DNA from: Hyphomicrobiaceae bacterium
Lineage (GTDB): Bacteria > Pseudomonadota > Alphaproteobacteria > Rhizobiales > Hyphomicrobiaceae
DNA length: 64,000 nucleotides
Reading direction: 5' to 3'
Assembly (NCBI GenBank): GCA_020638035.1
Contig: JACKJI010000003.1
Coordinates: forward strand, 248,001 to 312,000
Below the pieces are notes generated by a model. That model searched no databases. It saw nothing but the letters and a program-made list of their open reading frames with translations, and was not told where the DNA came from. Within the stretch, counting starts at the first letter, position 1; each line of letters starts with the position of its first letter. Shown here piece by piece: positions 1-9,716 of this stretch. Made by a program: the position numbers and the translations under genes.

Positions 1-747
1 CAGGGGCTCGAAGGCGTGTCGCAGAATTGGGCGGCGATCGCCGGCTGGATTGCATCCTCGCTGTGGGACCAGAGCCGCACGGTGGTCAACTTCGTCTCGC
101 TTCTGCTCGTCACGCCACTCGTCGTCTTCTACATGCTGCTCGACTGGGACCCGATGCTGGAGAAGATCAACGGCTGGTTGCCACGTGCGCACGCCCCTGC
201 GGTTCGCCAGCTTGCCAGCGATGTGAACGACGCGGTCTCTGCTTTCATTCGCGGCCAGGGCACGGTCTGCATGGTGCTGGGCGCCCTCTACGCGGCGGGC
301 CTGACGGCGGTCGGTCTCAAGTACGGCCTGCTGATCGGCATCATGACCGGCGTCTTGACCTTCATTCCTTTCGTCGGCTGGGCGCTGGGCACCATTACGG
401 CGACGACGCTCGCGGTGATCCAGTTCTGGCCCGACGTCGTTCCCGTCGCCATGGTGGTCGGCGTCTTTCTCGCCGGGCAGGCGTTTGATGCCGGCTTTCT
501 GTCGCCCAACATCGTCGGTTCCAAGATCGGCCTGCACCCCGTCTGGTTGATCTTTGCGTTGTTCGTATTCTCCTATCTGTTTGGCTTCGTCGGCGTCCTC
601 GTCGCGGTGCCGGTTGCCGCTGCCATCGGCGTGCTCGTCCGTTTCGCGCTGAAGGTCTATCTGGCCAGCCCTTATTACGGTGACGAAGTAGGTGCGACGG
701 GCGCTGCCGCTGTGGCCAAGAGAACGGGAGATGATCGGCGCGCATGA
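1..747 (+). CDS. AI-2E family transporter (PerM/TqsA-like permease), C-terminal part
   Basis: The reading frame is open from the first base of the window, so the gene starts upstream; a GTG at 16 is only an internal codon. What is visible is mostly hydrophobic, with about five membrane segments, and carries features of the AI-2E/PerM family (PF01594): a soluble stretch after the first segments, then a hydrophobic C-terminal block with PNIVGSKIGLHPVWLI and a final GVLVAVPVAAAIGVL helix, followed by a short polar tail. Members are integral membrane proteins of mostly unknown substrate, and signal export is shown only for a few. The stop overlaps the hdaA start (ATGA), so the two are probably co-transcribed. 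The family call is firm; the substrate is unknown. Confidence 0.85.
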   Translation, partial: QGLEGVSQNWAAIAGWIASSLWDQSRTVVNFVSLLLVTPLVVFYMLLDWDPMLEKINGWLPRAHAPAVRQLASDVNDAVSAFIRGQGTVCMVLGALYAAGLTAVGLKYGLLIGIMTGVLTFIPFVGWALGTITATTLAVIQFWPDVVPVAMVVGVFLAGQAFDAGFLSPNIVGSKIGLHPVWLIFALFVFSYLFGFVGVLVAVPVAAAIGVLVRFALKVYLASPYYGDEVGATGAAAVAKRTGDDRRA

Positions 748-1499
748 CTTCGACGCCTCCGCGACAACTGGTGCTCGACTTGCCGCTGCGCTCGGCCAGC
801 GGCATCGAGGACTTTTTCGTCTCGCTCTCGAACCGGGCTGCCGTCGAGCTGATCGACAGTTGGCCGCACTGGCCGCACTGGGCGGCTCTCGTCGTCGGTC
901 CTGAGGGCTCGGGCAAGTCGCATCTGGGTCATGTCTGGCAGACCGCCTCGGGTGCTGCCGTGCTCGCCGCTTCCGCGCTCGATGAGACGGCGCTCGACCG
1001 GCTCCGGCAGGACCGCGCATTGCTGATCGAGGATATCGACCGCGGTATTGCTGATGATCGCTTGCTGTTCCACCTCCTAAATCTGGCCCGCGAGCACAAG
1101 TTGACCATCCTCATGACGGCGCGTCGCCCGCCCGGCGAACTCGACATTGCCTTGCCCGACCTGCGCTCCCGGCTGCGCGCGGTGCCGCTCATTCCGATTG
1201 ATCCGCCCGACGAGCCGCTGATCAAGGCGGTGCTGGTCAAGCTGTTTGCGGATCGTCAACTTTCCGTTGAGCCGCATGTGGTCAATTTCATCGCCCTGCG
1301 GCTGGAGCGTTCGATGGCGGCCGTAAACGCCATCGTCGAGCGTCTCGACCGCGAGGCATTGGCGACGCGGCGCCGGGTGACGCGGGCGCTTGCGGCCGAC
1401 GTGCTCGACGTCGGCGCCGTTGAGGACGACGAGCTGGCGATTGGATCCGGCGATGGCGCCGGCGAGGATCTCGGCACGAGAAGGAAGACCGCCGAATGA
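744..1499 (+). CDS. hdaA: HdaA, DnaA-related AAA+ regulator of replication initiation
   Basis: This 251-aa protein resembles the AAA+ part of DnaA but has no C-terminal DNA-binding domain IV, the Hda/HdaA architecture. It opens with RQLVLDLPLR, a short N-terminal peptide of the type Hda uses to bind the beta sliding clamp. A P-loop follows (GPEGSGKSHL, near residue 53), then a Walker B-like LLIEDIDRG, and DLRSRL near the arginine finger region. In alphaproteobacteria HdaA with the loaded clamp stimulates ATP hydrolysis by DnaA and so limits re-initiation. The start overlaps the permease stop by four bases, and ppk follows 52 bp downstream; permease-hdaA-ppk-ppx is a recurrent order in this class. 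Confidence 0.88.
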   Translation: MTSTPPRQLVLDLPLRSASGIEDFFVSLSNRAAVELIDSWPHWPHWAALVVGPEGSGKSHLGHVWQTASGAAVLAASALDETALDRLRQDRALLIEDIDRGIADDRLLFHLLNLAREHKLTILMTARRPPGELDIALPDLRSRLRAVPLIPIDPPDEPLIKAVLVKLFADRQLSVEPHVVNFIALRLERSMAAVNAIVERLDREALATRRRVTRALAADVLDVGAVEDDELAIGSGDGAGEDLGTRRKTAE

Positions 1500-1551
1500 G
1501 ACCCGTTGCCGACCCATTGGTGGTGGCCGAGAAGCCGCCAAAGGACAGCCG

Positions 1552-3759
1552 ATGACCAGCGCCAAGTCGAAGAAATCCGCCAGCGTGGCCAAGTCGACGC
1601 CCCGCCCGCGCGCCATCAGCGCGACCCTTCCGCCATCTGGCCCGGAGCGCTACTACAACCGAGAGCTGTCCTGGCTCCAGTTCAACAAGCGCGTGCTCGA
1701 GGAAGCAGCGAACGCCAGTCACCCACTGCTGGAGCGGCTGCGCTTCCTCGCCATTGCGGCGAGCAATCTCGACGAGTTCTACATGGTGCGCGCGGCTGGC
1801 ATCTTCGGTCAGCTCGCCGCTGGCGTCACGACGCCATCCCAGGACGGCTTGTCGCCGGCCCAGCAGCTCTCTGCCATCAACCGCTTCGTTTCCGGTCTCG
1901 TTGCCGACAAGCAGAAGATCTGGGAGGCGCTGCTCGCCGAGCTGGAGGAGGCCGGCGTCACACTCGTTCGCGAAAGTGAGCTGACGCGCGCCGACCGCGC
2001 CTGGTTGGAAAGCCTGTTCATGCAGCAGATTTTCCCGATCCTCACGCCGATCGCGGTCGATCCTGCTCACCCCTTTCCGTTCATTCCCAATCTCGGCCTG
2101 ACACTCGCCGTCGAGATGGAGAACGCGGTGCGCGCGATGAACGGCCTCATTCCGATCCCGAGCCAGATCGAACGCTTCATCCGCCTGCCCGACGGTGAGG
2201 ACGGCCACGCCAGGATACGCTTCATCCAGCTGGAGATGATCATCGGCATCCACCTCGATGCCCTCTTCCCTGGTTTCGACGTCAAGGCCCGCGGCGCCTT
2301 CCGCCTCATTCGCGACAGCGACATCGAGCTTCAGGAGGAAGCAGAGGACCTGGTGCGCTCGTTCGAGACGGCGCTGAAGCGACGTCGCCGTGGCCACGTC
2401 ATCCGGCTCGAGCTGGAAGGCCGCATGCCCGAGAACCTGCGCAAGTTCGTCATCGAGGAGTTGGAGGTCGGTGATGAGTCGATCTTCGTCAAGGAAGGTG
2501 TCCTGGGCCTCGCCGACGCCACCCAGATGATTGTCGCCGACCGGGCGGATCTCATGTTCCGGCCGTTCCCAATCCGTTTTCCGGAGCGGATCCGCGAGTT
2601 CAACGGCGACTGCTTTGCAGCTATCCGCCAGAAGGACATCGTCGTTCACCACCCCTACGAGAGCTTCGACGTCGTCGTGCAGTACCTCCGCCAGGCGGTC
2701 GCCGACCCCAATGTCATGGCGATCAAGTGGACTCTCTATCGCACCTCGCGCGATTCCCCCATCGTGCGTGCGCTCAAGGAGGCCGTAGAGGCGGGTAAAT
2801 CGGTGACCGCGGTGGTGGAGCTGAAGGCGCGTTTCGACGAGGCCGCCAACATTCGTTGGGCACGCGACCTGGAAAGCGCCGGCGTCCACGTTGTCTATGG
2901 CTTCATCGAGCTGAAGACGCACGCCAAGCTCGGTCTCATCGTTCGACGAGAGGGTCACGAGCTTGCCACCTACTGCCACATCGGCACGGGCAACTACCAT
3001 CCACAGACAGCGCGCGTTTATACCGATCTGTCGCTCTTCACCAACAACCCGGCGATTGGTCGCGACGTCACCCGCATCTTCAATTTCGTCACCGGCTACG
3101 GTGAGCCGGGCGTCTTCGAGCAGATGTCAGCCTCCCCGCGCGGCATCAGAGAGCGCATTCTCTCCCACATCCGCGACGAGATCGAGCATGCCCGCTCGGG
3201 GCGGCCCGCCGCCATCTGGATGAAGATGAACTCGCTCGTCGATCGCCAGATCATCGATGCGCTCTACGAGGCATCCGAGAACGGCGTTGAAATCGACCTC
3301 GTGGTGCGAGGCATCTGCTGCCTGCGGCCTGGCGTTCCGGGCCTGTCGAGCCGCATTCGCGTCAAGAGCATCATCGGCCGGTTCCTCGAGCATTCACGGA
3401 TTTTCTGCTTCGGTGGCGGTGAAGGGTTGCCCTCCCCCCGTGCCGCCGTCTACATCAGCTCCGCCGACATGATGCCGCGCAATCTCGATCGCCGCGTCGA
3501 GGCGATGGTACCGATCCTCAACGCCACGGTGCACGAGCAGGTGCTCGAACAGATCATGGTCGCCAACATGATGGACAACCAGCAGACCTGGCGCATCAAT
3601 GCGGACGGCTCCTCCACCCGCATCGCGCCTGCCGATGGCGAGACGCCCTTCAATGCCCACAAGTACTTCATGACCAATCCGTCGCTGTCCGGCCGTGGCA
3701 CCACGCTGCAGGCCTCGCGCCCGCCCGCTTTCCCGATCAAGGCCCGCAAGGCGAAATAG
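1552..3759 (+). CDS. ppk: Polyphosphate kinase 1
   Basis: This 735-aa enzyme reversibly transfers the ATP gamma-phosphate onto inorganic polyphosphate. The N domain begins at YYNRELSWLQFNKRVLEEA (about residue 35), followed by NLDEFYMVR. The two phospholipase-D-like catalytic domains hold KTHAKLGLI, whose His near residue 457 is the expected phosphorylated residue, then HIGTGNYHPQTA, and the second-domain HSRIFCFGGG near residue 614. I chose ATG 1552 because upstream in-frame codons lie inside hdaA and give a non-conserved leader, and 735 aa matches the family. The gene lies just before ppx, with 11 bp to its start, so synthesis and degradation of polyphosphate are likely made from one transcript. 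Confidence 0.95.
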   Translation: MTSAKSKKSASVAKSTPRPRAISATLPPSGPERYYNRELSWLQFNKRVLEEAANASHPLLERLRFLAIAASNLDEFYMVRAAGIFGQLAAGVTTPSQDGLSPAQQLSAINRFVSGLVADKQKIWEALLAELEEAGVTLVRESELTRADRAWLESLFMQQIFPILTPIAVDPAHPFPFIPNLGLTLAVEMENAVRAMNGLIPIPSQIERFIRLPDGEDGHARIRFIQLEMIIGIHLDALFPGFDVKARGAFRLIRDSDIELQEEAEDLVRSFETALKRRRRGHVIRLELEGRMPENLRKFVIEELEVGDESIFVKEGVLGLADATQMIVADRADLMFRPFPIRFPERIREFNGDCFAAIRQKDIVVHHPYESFDVVVQYLRQAVADPNVMAIKWTLYRTSRDSPIVRALKEAVEAGKSVTAVVELKARFDEAANIRWARDLESAGVHVVYGFIELKTHAKLGLIVRREGHELATYCHIGTGNYHPQTARVYTDLSLFTNNPAIGRDVTRIFNFVTGYGEPGVFEQMSASPRGIRERILSHIRDEIEHARSGRPAAIWMKMNSLVDRQIIDALYEASENGVEIDLVVRGICCLRPGVPGLSSRIRVKSIIGRFLEHSRIFCFGGGEGLPSPRAAVYISSADMMPRNLDRRVEAMVPILNATVHEQVLEQIMVANMMDNQQTWRINADGSSTRIAPADGETPFNAHKYFMTNPSLSGRGTTLQASRPPAFPIKARKAK

Positions 3760-3770
3760 GAGTGGGGCGT

Positions 3771-5309
3771 GTGACTTCCCTGCGCAATCATCTCTCGACC
3801 GTTGATCGCATCGGTGATCTTGAGCCGATCGGTGTGGTCGACATCGGCTCCAATTCCGTGCGTTTCGTCATCTACGACGGGTTGACTCGCGCGCCGACGC
3901 CGGTCTTCAACGAGAAAGTGCTGTGTGGTCTGGGCAAGTCCGTCGCTTCGACCGGTCATCTTGGCGGCAAGAGCGTCGAGTGCGCCATTCGTGCACTCAC
4001 CCGGTTTCACGCCATAGCCCGCAACCTCGGCGTCAAGTCGATCAAGGCGATCGCGACTGCCGCCGTTCGCGAGGCCGTGGATGGGGCCGAGTTCATTAGG
4101 CGCGGGCAACAGGAGCTTGGCGCGCCGATCGAAGTGCTGTCGGGCGAGAAGGAAGCGATTCTCGCCGCCAAGGGCATCATGATGGGGATTGTCGGTGCAG
4201 ATGGCGTCGCAGGCGATCTCGGCGGCGGCAGTCTCGAGCTGATCGATCTGGCCGGCGACAAGCTGAACGAGGCCACCACCCTGCCGTTGGGCGGTCTGCG
4301 CCTTATCGACACGACACGTTCCAAGGTCGACAAGGCGGAGACATTCGCCGGCCAGAGCTTCGATGACGTGCCGTGGCTGAAACTCGGCAAGGGCCGGCCG
4401 TTCTACGCGGTCGGCGGCACCTGGCGCGCACTGGCCAAGATGTACATGGAGAGGACCGACTATCCGCTGCGCGTGATGCACGGTTTCTCCATGCCGATTC
4501 CGGTGGCCATCAGCTTTTGCGAATCGATCGTGAAGGCAAAGAAGCTGTCGGCCCTGCCGGGCGCCAGCGAGGTCTCCAAGGCGCGTCGCGACGTGCTGCC
4601 CTATGGCGCCGCCGTCATGCTCCAGCTTCTGAAGAAGATGCAGCCGTCCGAAGTCATATTCTCGATCTTCGGCGTGCGCGAGGGGTTGCTCTATTCGCTC
4701 ATGTCGGCGGAGGAGCGCCGCCGCGATCCGTTGTTCGCCTCCTGCGAGACGTATGCACGCCTGCGCTCCCGCTCCGTCGAGCACGCTTTCGAATTGTGCA
4801 ACTGGACAGATGCCCTGTTCGGCGAAGGCGGCCCCGACGAGACGCCAGCGGAACGGCGCCTGCGTCATGCGGCGTGCCTGCTCTCCGACATCGGCTGGCG
4901 CGCGCATCCCGACTATCGCGGTGAGCAGAGCATGAACATCATCGCCCACGCGGGTCTCGGCGGCGTCGATCACCCGGGACTGATGTTCCTCGCCCTGTCG
5001 GTCTATTTCCGCCACGCCGGAGCGAGCGAGGCGAAGGGTGAGCATCTGTCGGAGCGCTTCAAGCGCCTTGTGAGCAAGCGGTCGTTAAACCGCGCCCGCA
5101 TCGTCGGCGCTGCCGTGCGAACCGCGCACATGCTGTCGATTGGCATGCCGGGCGTGATCGACATGACGCCGTTGTCCTATGACGGTGACAGGCTGGTTCT
5201 GTCGATCCCGCCTGCTTTTGCCGGACTGGAGGGCGAGCGGCTGCAGCGCCGCTTCGGCGTGCTCGCCACTTTGTTGGGCAAGACGCCGGAGATTCGAAAG
5301 ATAAGGTGA
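3771..5309 (+). CDS. ppx: Exopolyphosphatase, Ppx/GppA family
   Basis: This 512-aa member of the ASKHA phosphatase superfamily should release phosphate processively from polyphosphate ends, and may also act on pppGpp. The N-terminal phosphate-binding loop is GVVDIGSNSVRFVIYDG. The second loop is GDLGGGSLELIDL near residue 150, with conserved catalytic-region residues around EVLSGEKEA. The C-terminal half resembles the HD-like domain of long Ppx proteins. GTG 3771 is preferred over GTG 3762 because the ribosome-binding site AGGAG covers 3758-3762 and would overlap the earlier codon. It is coupled to ppk. Confidence 0.92.
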   Translation: MTSLRNHLSTVDRIGDLEPIGVVDIGSNSVRFVIYDGLTRAPTPVFNEKVLCGLGKSVASTGHLGGKSVECAIRALTRFHAIARNLGVKSIKAIATAAVREAVDGAEFIRRGQQELGAPIEVLSGEKEAILAAKGIMMGIVGADGVAGDLGGGSLELIDLAGDKLNEATTLPLGGLRLIDTTRSKVDKAETFAGQSFDDVPWLKLGKGRPFYAVGGTWRALAKMYMERTDYPLRVMHGFSMPIPVAISFCESIVKAKKLSALPGASEVSKARRDVLPYGAAVMLQLLKKMQPSEVIFSIFGVREGLLYSLMSAEERRRDPLFASCETYARLRSRSVEHAFELCNWTDALFGEGGPDETPAERRLRHAACLLSDIGWRAHPDYRGEQSMNIIAHAGLGGVDHPGLMFLALSVYFRHAGASEAKGEHLSERFKRLVSKRSLNRARIVGAAVRTAHMLSIGMPGVIDMTPLSYDGDRLVLSIPPAFAGLEGERLQRRFGVLATLLGKTPEIRKIR

Positions 5310-5552
5310 TCGCCGGGCTGCCGTCCTTGGCCACGCCATAATTCGGGCGACTCTGCGGTATGTCGATGCCCCGCCGGCGGCGGGGGCTGCGGCGGGGGTG
5401 GTTAACGACGAGGCGAGATGACCTGCTGCGAGCGGGCCCTGGGCACACGGGTTATGGGCGTCCAGGGGTTTTCCTATCCGCTGTGCTTGCATTGTCTGCA
5501 GGTCACGTACAATAAAGCGCCCGATTGGTAGACGACTGGAACGCACGCGGTC

Positions 5553-6428
5553 ATGGCAACAGATCCCTATACGGTGCTGGGTCTGGCGCGCAGCGCCTCC
5601 GATGAGGAGGTGCGCAGCACCTTCCGCAAGCTCGCCAAGTCGTGCCATCCCGATCTGCATCCGGGCGACAAGTCCGCGGCTGAGCGTTTCAAGTCCTTGT
5701 CGGCGGCCTATGACATCGTCGGTGACCCGGAACGCCGCCGGCAATTCGACGCCGGCCTGATCGACGCGCGAGGCGAACCGGTGCGCCAGCCCTATGCGAG
5801 CGCGGGCGGAACCTATAGCGGCAGCTTCAGCGACATCTTCGACGATGCCTTTGCTCAGGCCTGGGGCAGTGAGCGCCATCAGGGGCGGCCTGGTTTCCAT
5901 ATGCGCGGACAGGACGTGCGCTACACGCTCGAAGTCGGTTTCCTTGAGGCGATTTCAGGCACCAAGAAACGCGTCACCATGCCCGAGGGCGGCATCCTTG
6001 ATCTCAGCGTGCCTGAAGGCGTCGCCGATGGTCAGGTTCTACGGCTGAAGGGCAAGGGCAAGCCGGGATTCGGTGGTGGTGAGGCGGGCGATGCGCTGGT
6101 CGAGATCAACGTCAAGCAGCACCCTGACTACAGCCGAATCGGCGACGATATCCATATGTCGCTGCCCGTATCGCTCGACGAGGCGGTGCTCGGCGGCAAG
6201 ATCGAGGTGGCCACACCGACAGGCCGTGTGCACCTCGTACTGCCCAAAGGAACGAGTTCCGGCCGCGTCTTCCGTCTGAAGGGCAAGGGCGCAAAAACAG
6301 GCGCAACCGGCCGCCATGGCGCGCTTCTCATTACAGTCCGCATCGTCATGCCCGACGAGATCGACGACGGTCTCGCCTACTTCATGTCGGAGTGGAAGAA
6401 GAAGCACCCTTACAACCCGCGCTCCTGA
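5553..6428 (+). CDS. DnaJ-type co-chaperone without zinc finger (CbpA-like)
   Basis: This 291-aa protein has an N-terminal J domain (DPYTVLGLARSASDEEVRS) with the HPD tripeptide near residue 33 needed to stimulate DnaK ATPase. A short Gly/Ser/Phe-rich linker follows, then the two C-terminal beta domains (RYTLEVGFLEAISGTKKRV and MSLPVSLDEAVLGG). The four CxxCxGxG zinc repeats of true DnaJ are absent, so this is a type II protein like CbpA or DjlA-family relatives. It probably delivers clients to DnaK in the cytoplasm. It stands alone, with about 240 bp upstream and 350 bp downstream free of genes. Confidence 0.88.
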   Translation: MATDPYTVLGLARSASDEEVRSTFRKLAKSCHPDLHPGDKSAAERFKSLSAAYDIVGDPERRRQFDAGLIDARGEPVRQPYASAGGTYSGSFSDIFDDAFAQAWGSERHQGRPGFHMRGQDVRYTLEVGFLEAISGTKKRVTMPEGGILDLSVPEGVADGQVLRLKGKGKPGFGGGEAGDALVEINVKQHPDYSRIGDDIHMSLPVSLDEAVLGGKIEVATPTGRVHLVLPKGTSSGRVFRLKGKGAKTGATGRHGALLITVRIVMPDEIDDGLAYFMSEWKKKHPYNPRS

Positions 6429-6780
6429 AACTGACATCGCTTTCGCCCGGCATCGACCGGTTGCCCCGCAGGCAAATACACCTCGATTTAGCGGGCTCGA
6501 AGCCGCCGGCTGCCGCGACGCGTGGCGGACGTCGAGAGCAATGATGTGCAACGGGATCCGCCGCCACGTCATTGCGAAATTTCACCGCCAATGATCACCC
6601 ATTGCTGATCCGATGTGACTGGCGAAGCAGTCGACCGCGGTTAAATTACATTTTGACGTGGTTGGCGCCGGTCCCCGCTTGAAACCCGGGTCGTTGCAAC
6701 AGCGATCGGCTAGTCGCACAGGACAACGCTGTGGCGGCTTGTGCGTCCGAGGGTGAAACAGGCAGGCGAACGGCCCTTAC
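6429..6780. other. Gene-free stretch before the DUF3179 gene
   Basis: No frame here looks like a protein. The stretch presumably holds the J-protein transcript end and the promoter of the next gene; a TTGACG at 6655-6660 could be a -35 box, but I see no convincing -10 element. Confidence 0.4.
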
Positions 6781-8166
6781 ATGGCATCGGCAAACAGCTT
6801 TCAATCCCGCATCTTCTTGCTTGCGTTCTTGGTCACACTTTCTTTGCTCTGGTTCGATGCTGCGCGCGCCGAGGGCGCGGCACCATTGCCGGACTACGTG
6901 ATCAAGAAATTCGGCAAGCCTCCTGCAATACCCAAAGGCCCGCTGTCCAAGGAACTGCAATCCTCTGTACAGGTTGCCTTTGTCGATAGCGCGAAGCAGT
7001 CGACTTGGGGCAGAGATCAGGCGAAAGCCCTGGGCGAAATCGCCGCGTCAAAAGACCCTCGCATCGTCTGGATCATCAGCGATTTTATGCGCTTCGTCGC
7101 GGACGCCGAGTTGAGCGCAACCCTCGCAGGTACGGCCTCGGAGTTGCTCGGCATTGGGCCGCCAAGTGAAAATTATTGGGGCTATGTCACCGATCAGCTC
7201 ATCGCCTGGGACATCCCGGCGCCGCCCGATTATTTGCGGGTCAAGCGGGCCATCTATACGGATTTTGTTCCTGGCTGGGACAAGATCTTTGTCGAAGGCA
7301 ATATCGACTGGAGGCACGTCTCGTGGGGCGGCGTACTGATCGATAACCGCGAGTATGACAAGACAGACGAGCAGTGTAACTGCATTCCCGCTGCGGACAA
7401 CCCTGAGGTGAGCAGCGCCAAAGACGCGGCGTGGCTCAAGGATGAGGATATCGTTTTTGGCATCGAGGTGAATGGCGAATATCGGGCCTATCCGCGACGC
7501 ATCATGGAAGTGCGCGAGATGGTCAATGATACGCTGGGTGGCCGGCATCTCGGCATTCCCTATTGCACCTTGTGCGGCGCGGCCCAGGCCTATTTCACTG
7601 ATCGTCTGCCTGAAGGAATTGATCGCCCGGTTTTGCGCACGTCAGGCCTGCTGATCCGCTCCAACAAGGTGATGTACGACGTCAACACGTATTCGGTGTT
7701 CGATACGTTTCTGGGCAAGGCAGTGACGGGCCCTCTCGCGGAGAAGAAGCTGCAACTGAAGCAAGCCAGTGTCGTGACCACCGACTGGGGTACCTGGAAA
7801 AAGGCGCACCCCGAGACGACCGTGCTGGTCGAAGCGTTAGCGCTTGGTCGCGATTTTGATTTTCGCAATACGCGGGATGCCGATGGTCCGATCTTTCCGA
7901 TCGGTGATGTCGATCCGCGTCTGCCGGTCCACGAGGATGTCATCGGCGTCATCACAGCGTCGGGCAAGCCGGTCGCGTTTCAGAGAAGCAAGGCCTTCGT
8001 CGCCTTGAAGAAGGGTGAAAAAATCACCTTTGAAAATGTCCGGCTGCAACTCGACGCTGGTGGCATCAAGGTCGTTGACGCGGATGGCTCTGATCTTGGC
8101 AGCCATCAGGCGTTCTGGTTTGCCTGGTCGCAGTTCCATCCTCAGACCGCGCTCTGGCCGGGGTAA
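6781..8166 (+). CDS. Secreted DUF3179 domain protein
   Basis: This 461-aa protein has an N-terminal signal peptide (hydrophobic LLAFLVTLSLLWFDAARA, likely cleaved after residue 31). The DUF3179 domain begins near residue 220: GIEVNGEYRAYPRRIMEVREM, a conserved pair of cysteines in YCTLCGAAQAYF, and later SGLLIRSNKVMYD. The N-terminal third holds a less conserved helical region. The molecular role of DUF3179 proteins is not established. The CxxC within a polar loop could bind metal or form a disulfide outside the cytoplasm, but that is inference. It has no operon partners. The ATG at 6781 has only a weak ribosome-binding site. Confidence 0.8.
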   Translation: MASANSFQSRIFLLAFLVTLSLLWFDAARAEGAAPLPDYVIKKFGKPPAIPKGPLSKELQSSVQVAFVDSAKQSTWGRDQAKALGEIAASKDPRIVWIISDFMRFVADAELSATLAGTASELLGIGPPSENYWGYVTDQLIAWDIPAPPDYLRVKRAIYTDFVPGWDKIFVEGNIDWRHVSWGGVLIDNREYDKTDEQCNCIPAADNPEVSSAKDAAWLKDEDIVFGIEVNGEYRAYPRRIMEVREMVNDTLGGRHLGIPYCTLCGAAQAYFTDRLPEGIDRPVLRTSGLLIRSNKVMYDVNTYSVFDTFLGKAVTGPLAEKKLQLKQASVVTTDWGTWKKAHPETTVLVEALALGRDFDFRNTRDADGPIFPIGDVDPRLPVHEDVIGVITASGKPVAFQRSKAFVALKKGEKITFENVRLQLDAGGIKVVDADGSDLGSHQAFWFAWSQFHPQTALWPG

Positions 8167-8260
8167 GGTGATCAGGCCGTCAATCTAGAGCCTGATCGTC
8201 TGAGATGGAAACGCTTGGGCTTCCATCGAAGGCGTGAATCAGTCTCTCAAACAAGATCTT

Positions 8261-8366
8261 AGAGCAGGCCACGATCGTGGAAGTGATTCCACCAAAGTCG
8301 GACCTGCTCTAGGACTTGATGAGCGGACCGCAGTGGATCGAAGTGATGTCATCTAGATCCGACTTG
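8261..8366. repeat. Decayed intergenic repeat with inverted and tandem components
   Basis: Between the DUF3179 gene and rnd, AGAGCAGG (8261-8268) pairs with CCTGCTCT (8303-8310). In addition, a 27-bp unit at 8280-8306 recurs at 8340-8366 with 19 of 27 positions identical; both copies start GAAGTGAT and end GAC-TG. Such mosaic palindromic spacers are common in Hyphomicrobiales intergenic regions. It may also act in transcript termination. No coding potential is seen. Confidence 0.6.
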
Positions 8367-8394
8367 TTTCGATACCGCCGACTAAGACCAGTCG

Positions 8395-9549
8395 TCAGCC
8401 GCCAACCCGGTAGACCGCCACTTCGCCGTTCTTCAGCGACAGCGCCAGCTCGCCACGCTTCAAGGCCAGTGCGTCCTCGCCGAACAGTTGCCGCCGCCAG
8501 CCGTGCATCGCCGCGACGTCGGGTTCGTCTTGTGCTGCGATCTTTTCCAGATCCGAGGCATCCGCCAGCAGCCGCGGCGCGACGCCATGACGGGCAGCCG
8601 CCGACTTCAGGAGCACCTTTAGCAATTCGACTGTCGCCGTCGCCTCCGCGGTCAGAGGCTCGCCCTGGCGCAACGGCGGCACCTCGCTCATGTCGCGATC
8701 GAGCCCCTTCTTCACCGCCTCGACGATTTCCTTGGCTCGCGACGAACGCGAGAAGCCGTCCGACAGGCTCCTGAGACGCGACAACTGGTCGGTCGCGGTC
8801 GGTGCCTGATTGGCGATGTCGTAGAGCACCTCGTCCTTCATGATCCGCCCGCGCGGCACATCCTGCGCCTGGGCAAGACGCTCCCGCCAGGCTGCCAGCT
8901 CCATCAGAACTGACAGCGCCTTGCGGTTCTTGACGCGCAGCTTCAGCCGCTTCCAGGCTTCCTCGGGATGAGTCTGGTAGGTGGTTGGAGCGGTCAGCAC
9001 CGCCATTTCCTCGTCGAGCCAGGCATGCCGGCCCGCCTTGTCGAGCTGCGCTTCCAGATGACCGTAGACGTTGCGCAGATGCGTGACGTCTCCGAGCGCA
9101 TAGGCAAGCTGCTTTTCAGAGAGCGGCCGGCGGCTCCAGTCGGTGAAGCGCGACGACTTGTCGATGTCCTTGCCGGTCACTTTCTTGACGAGGTTGCTGT
9201 AGCTCACCGAATCGCCAAACCCGCACACCATCGCCGCCACCTGCGTGTCGAAGATGGGATTGGGGATGATGCCGGCGAGTGTCCAGACGATCTCCAGATC
9301 CTGGCGGGCGGCATGAAACACTTTCACCGTCGTCTCATCCGCCATCAGCTCCCAGAGCGGCTCGAGTGCCAGCCCCGGTGCTAACGGATCAACGATCGCC
9401 TCGATGCCTGGTCCGGCGAGCTGAACGAGGCACAATTTCGGCCAGAACGTCTGTTCACGCAAAAACTCCGTATCCACCGTCACGTAGTCGTTGGCGGCGA
9501 GGTTTTGGCACAGGTCTTTGAGGTCTTGGGTGGAGGTGACGACTTGCAT
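8395..9549 (-). CDS. rnd: Ribonuclease D
   Basis: This 384-aa 3'-5' exoribonuclease of the DEDD family trims tRNA and other small RNA precursors. The catalytic exonuclease motifs are visible: VTVDTEFLRE (DxE, near residue 24), KVFHAARQDLEIVW, and LAYALGDVTHLRNVY (motif III with Tyr/Asp). A C-terminal HRDC-like helical domain follows (RRQLFGEDALALKRG at the end). I chose ATG 9549 because the domain starts within a few residues and the longer frame upstream adds 82 unconserved residues overlapping the aspS promoter. It is divergent from aspS, an arrangement common in alphaproteobacteria. Confidence 0.93.
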   Translation of the reverse strand: MQVVTSTQDLKDLCQNLAANDYVTVDTEFLREQTFWPKLCLVQLAGPGIEAIVDPLAPGLALEPLWELMADETTVKVFHAARQDLEIVWTLAGIIPNPIFDTQVAAMVCGFGDSVSYSNLVKKVTGKDIDKSSRFTDWSRRPLSEKQLAYALGDVTHLRNVYGHLEAQLDKAGRHAWLDEEMAVLTAPTTYQTHPEEAWKRLKLRVKNRKALSVLMELAAWRERLAQAQDVPRGRIMKDEVLYDIANQAPTATDQLSRLRSLSDGFSRSSRAKEIVEAVKKGLDRDMSEVPPLRQGEPLTAEATATVELLKVLLKSAAARHGVAPRLLADASDLEKIAAQDEPDVAAMHGWRRQLFGEDALALKRGELALSLKNGEVAVYRVGG

Positions 9550-9716
9550 GCGGAGAAGGGATATACCCCAGCCGAGGTACCTTGTCGCGCCTTTGACCCC
9601 AAGACTTTGGCCGATGTGGGCAACCTGCGGCGCCCGGCCTTGACTTTCAGGGGTCGCCATGCGCTCTTCCGCCCCTTGGAAACGGATTTTCTGAGCTTTT
9701 TGAGGGACGACACGCC

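Noticed and set aside
1288..3000. 570-codon open frame on the minus strand opposite ppk
   Set aside because: It lies antisense to a clearly identified gene. High GC at third positions keeps such frames open, and the translation has no domain.
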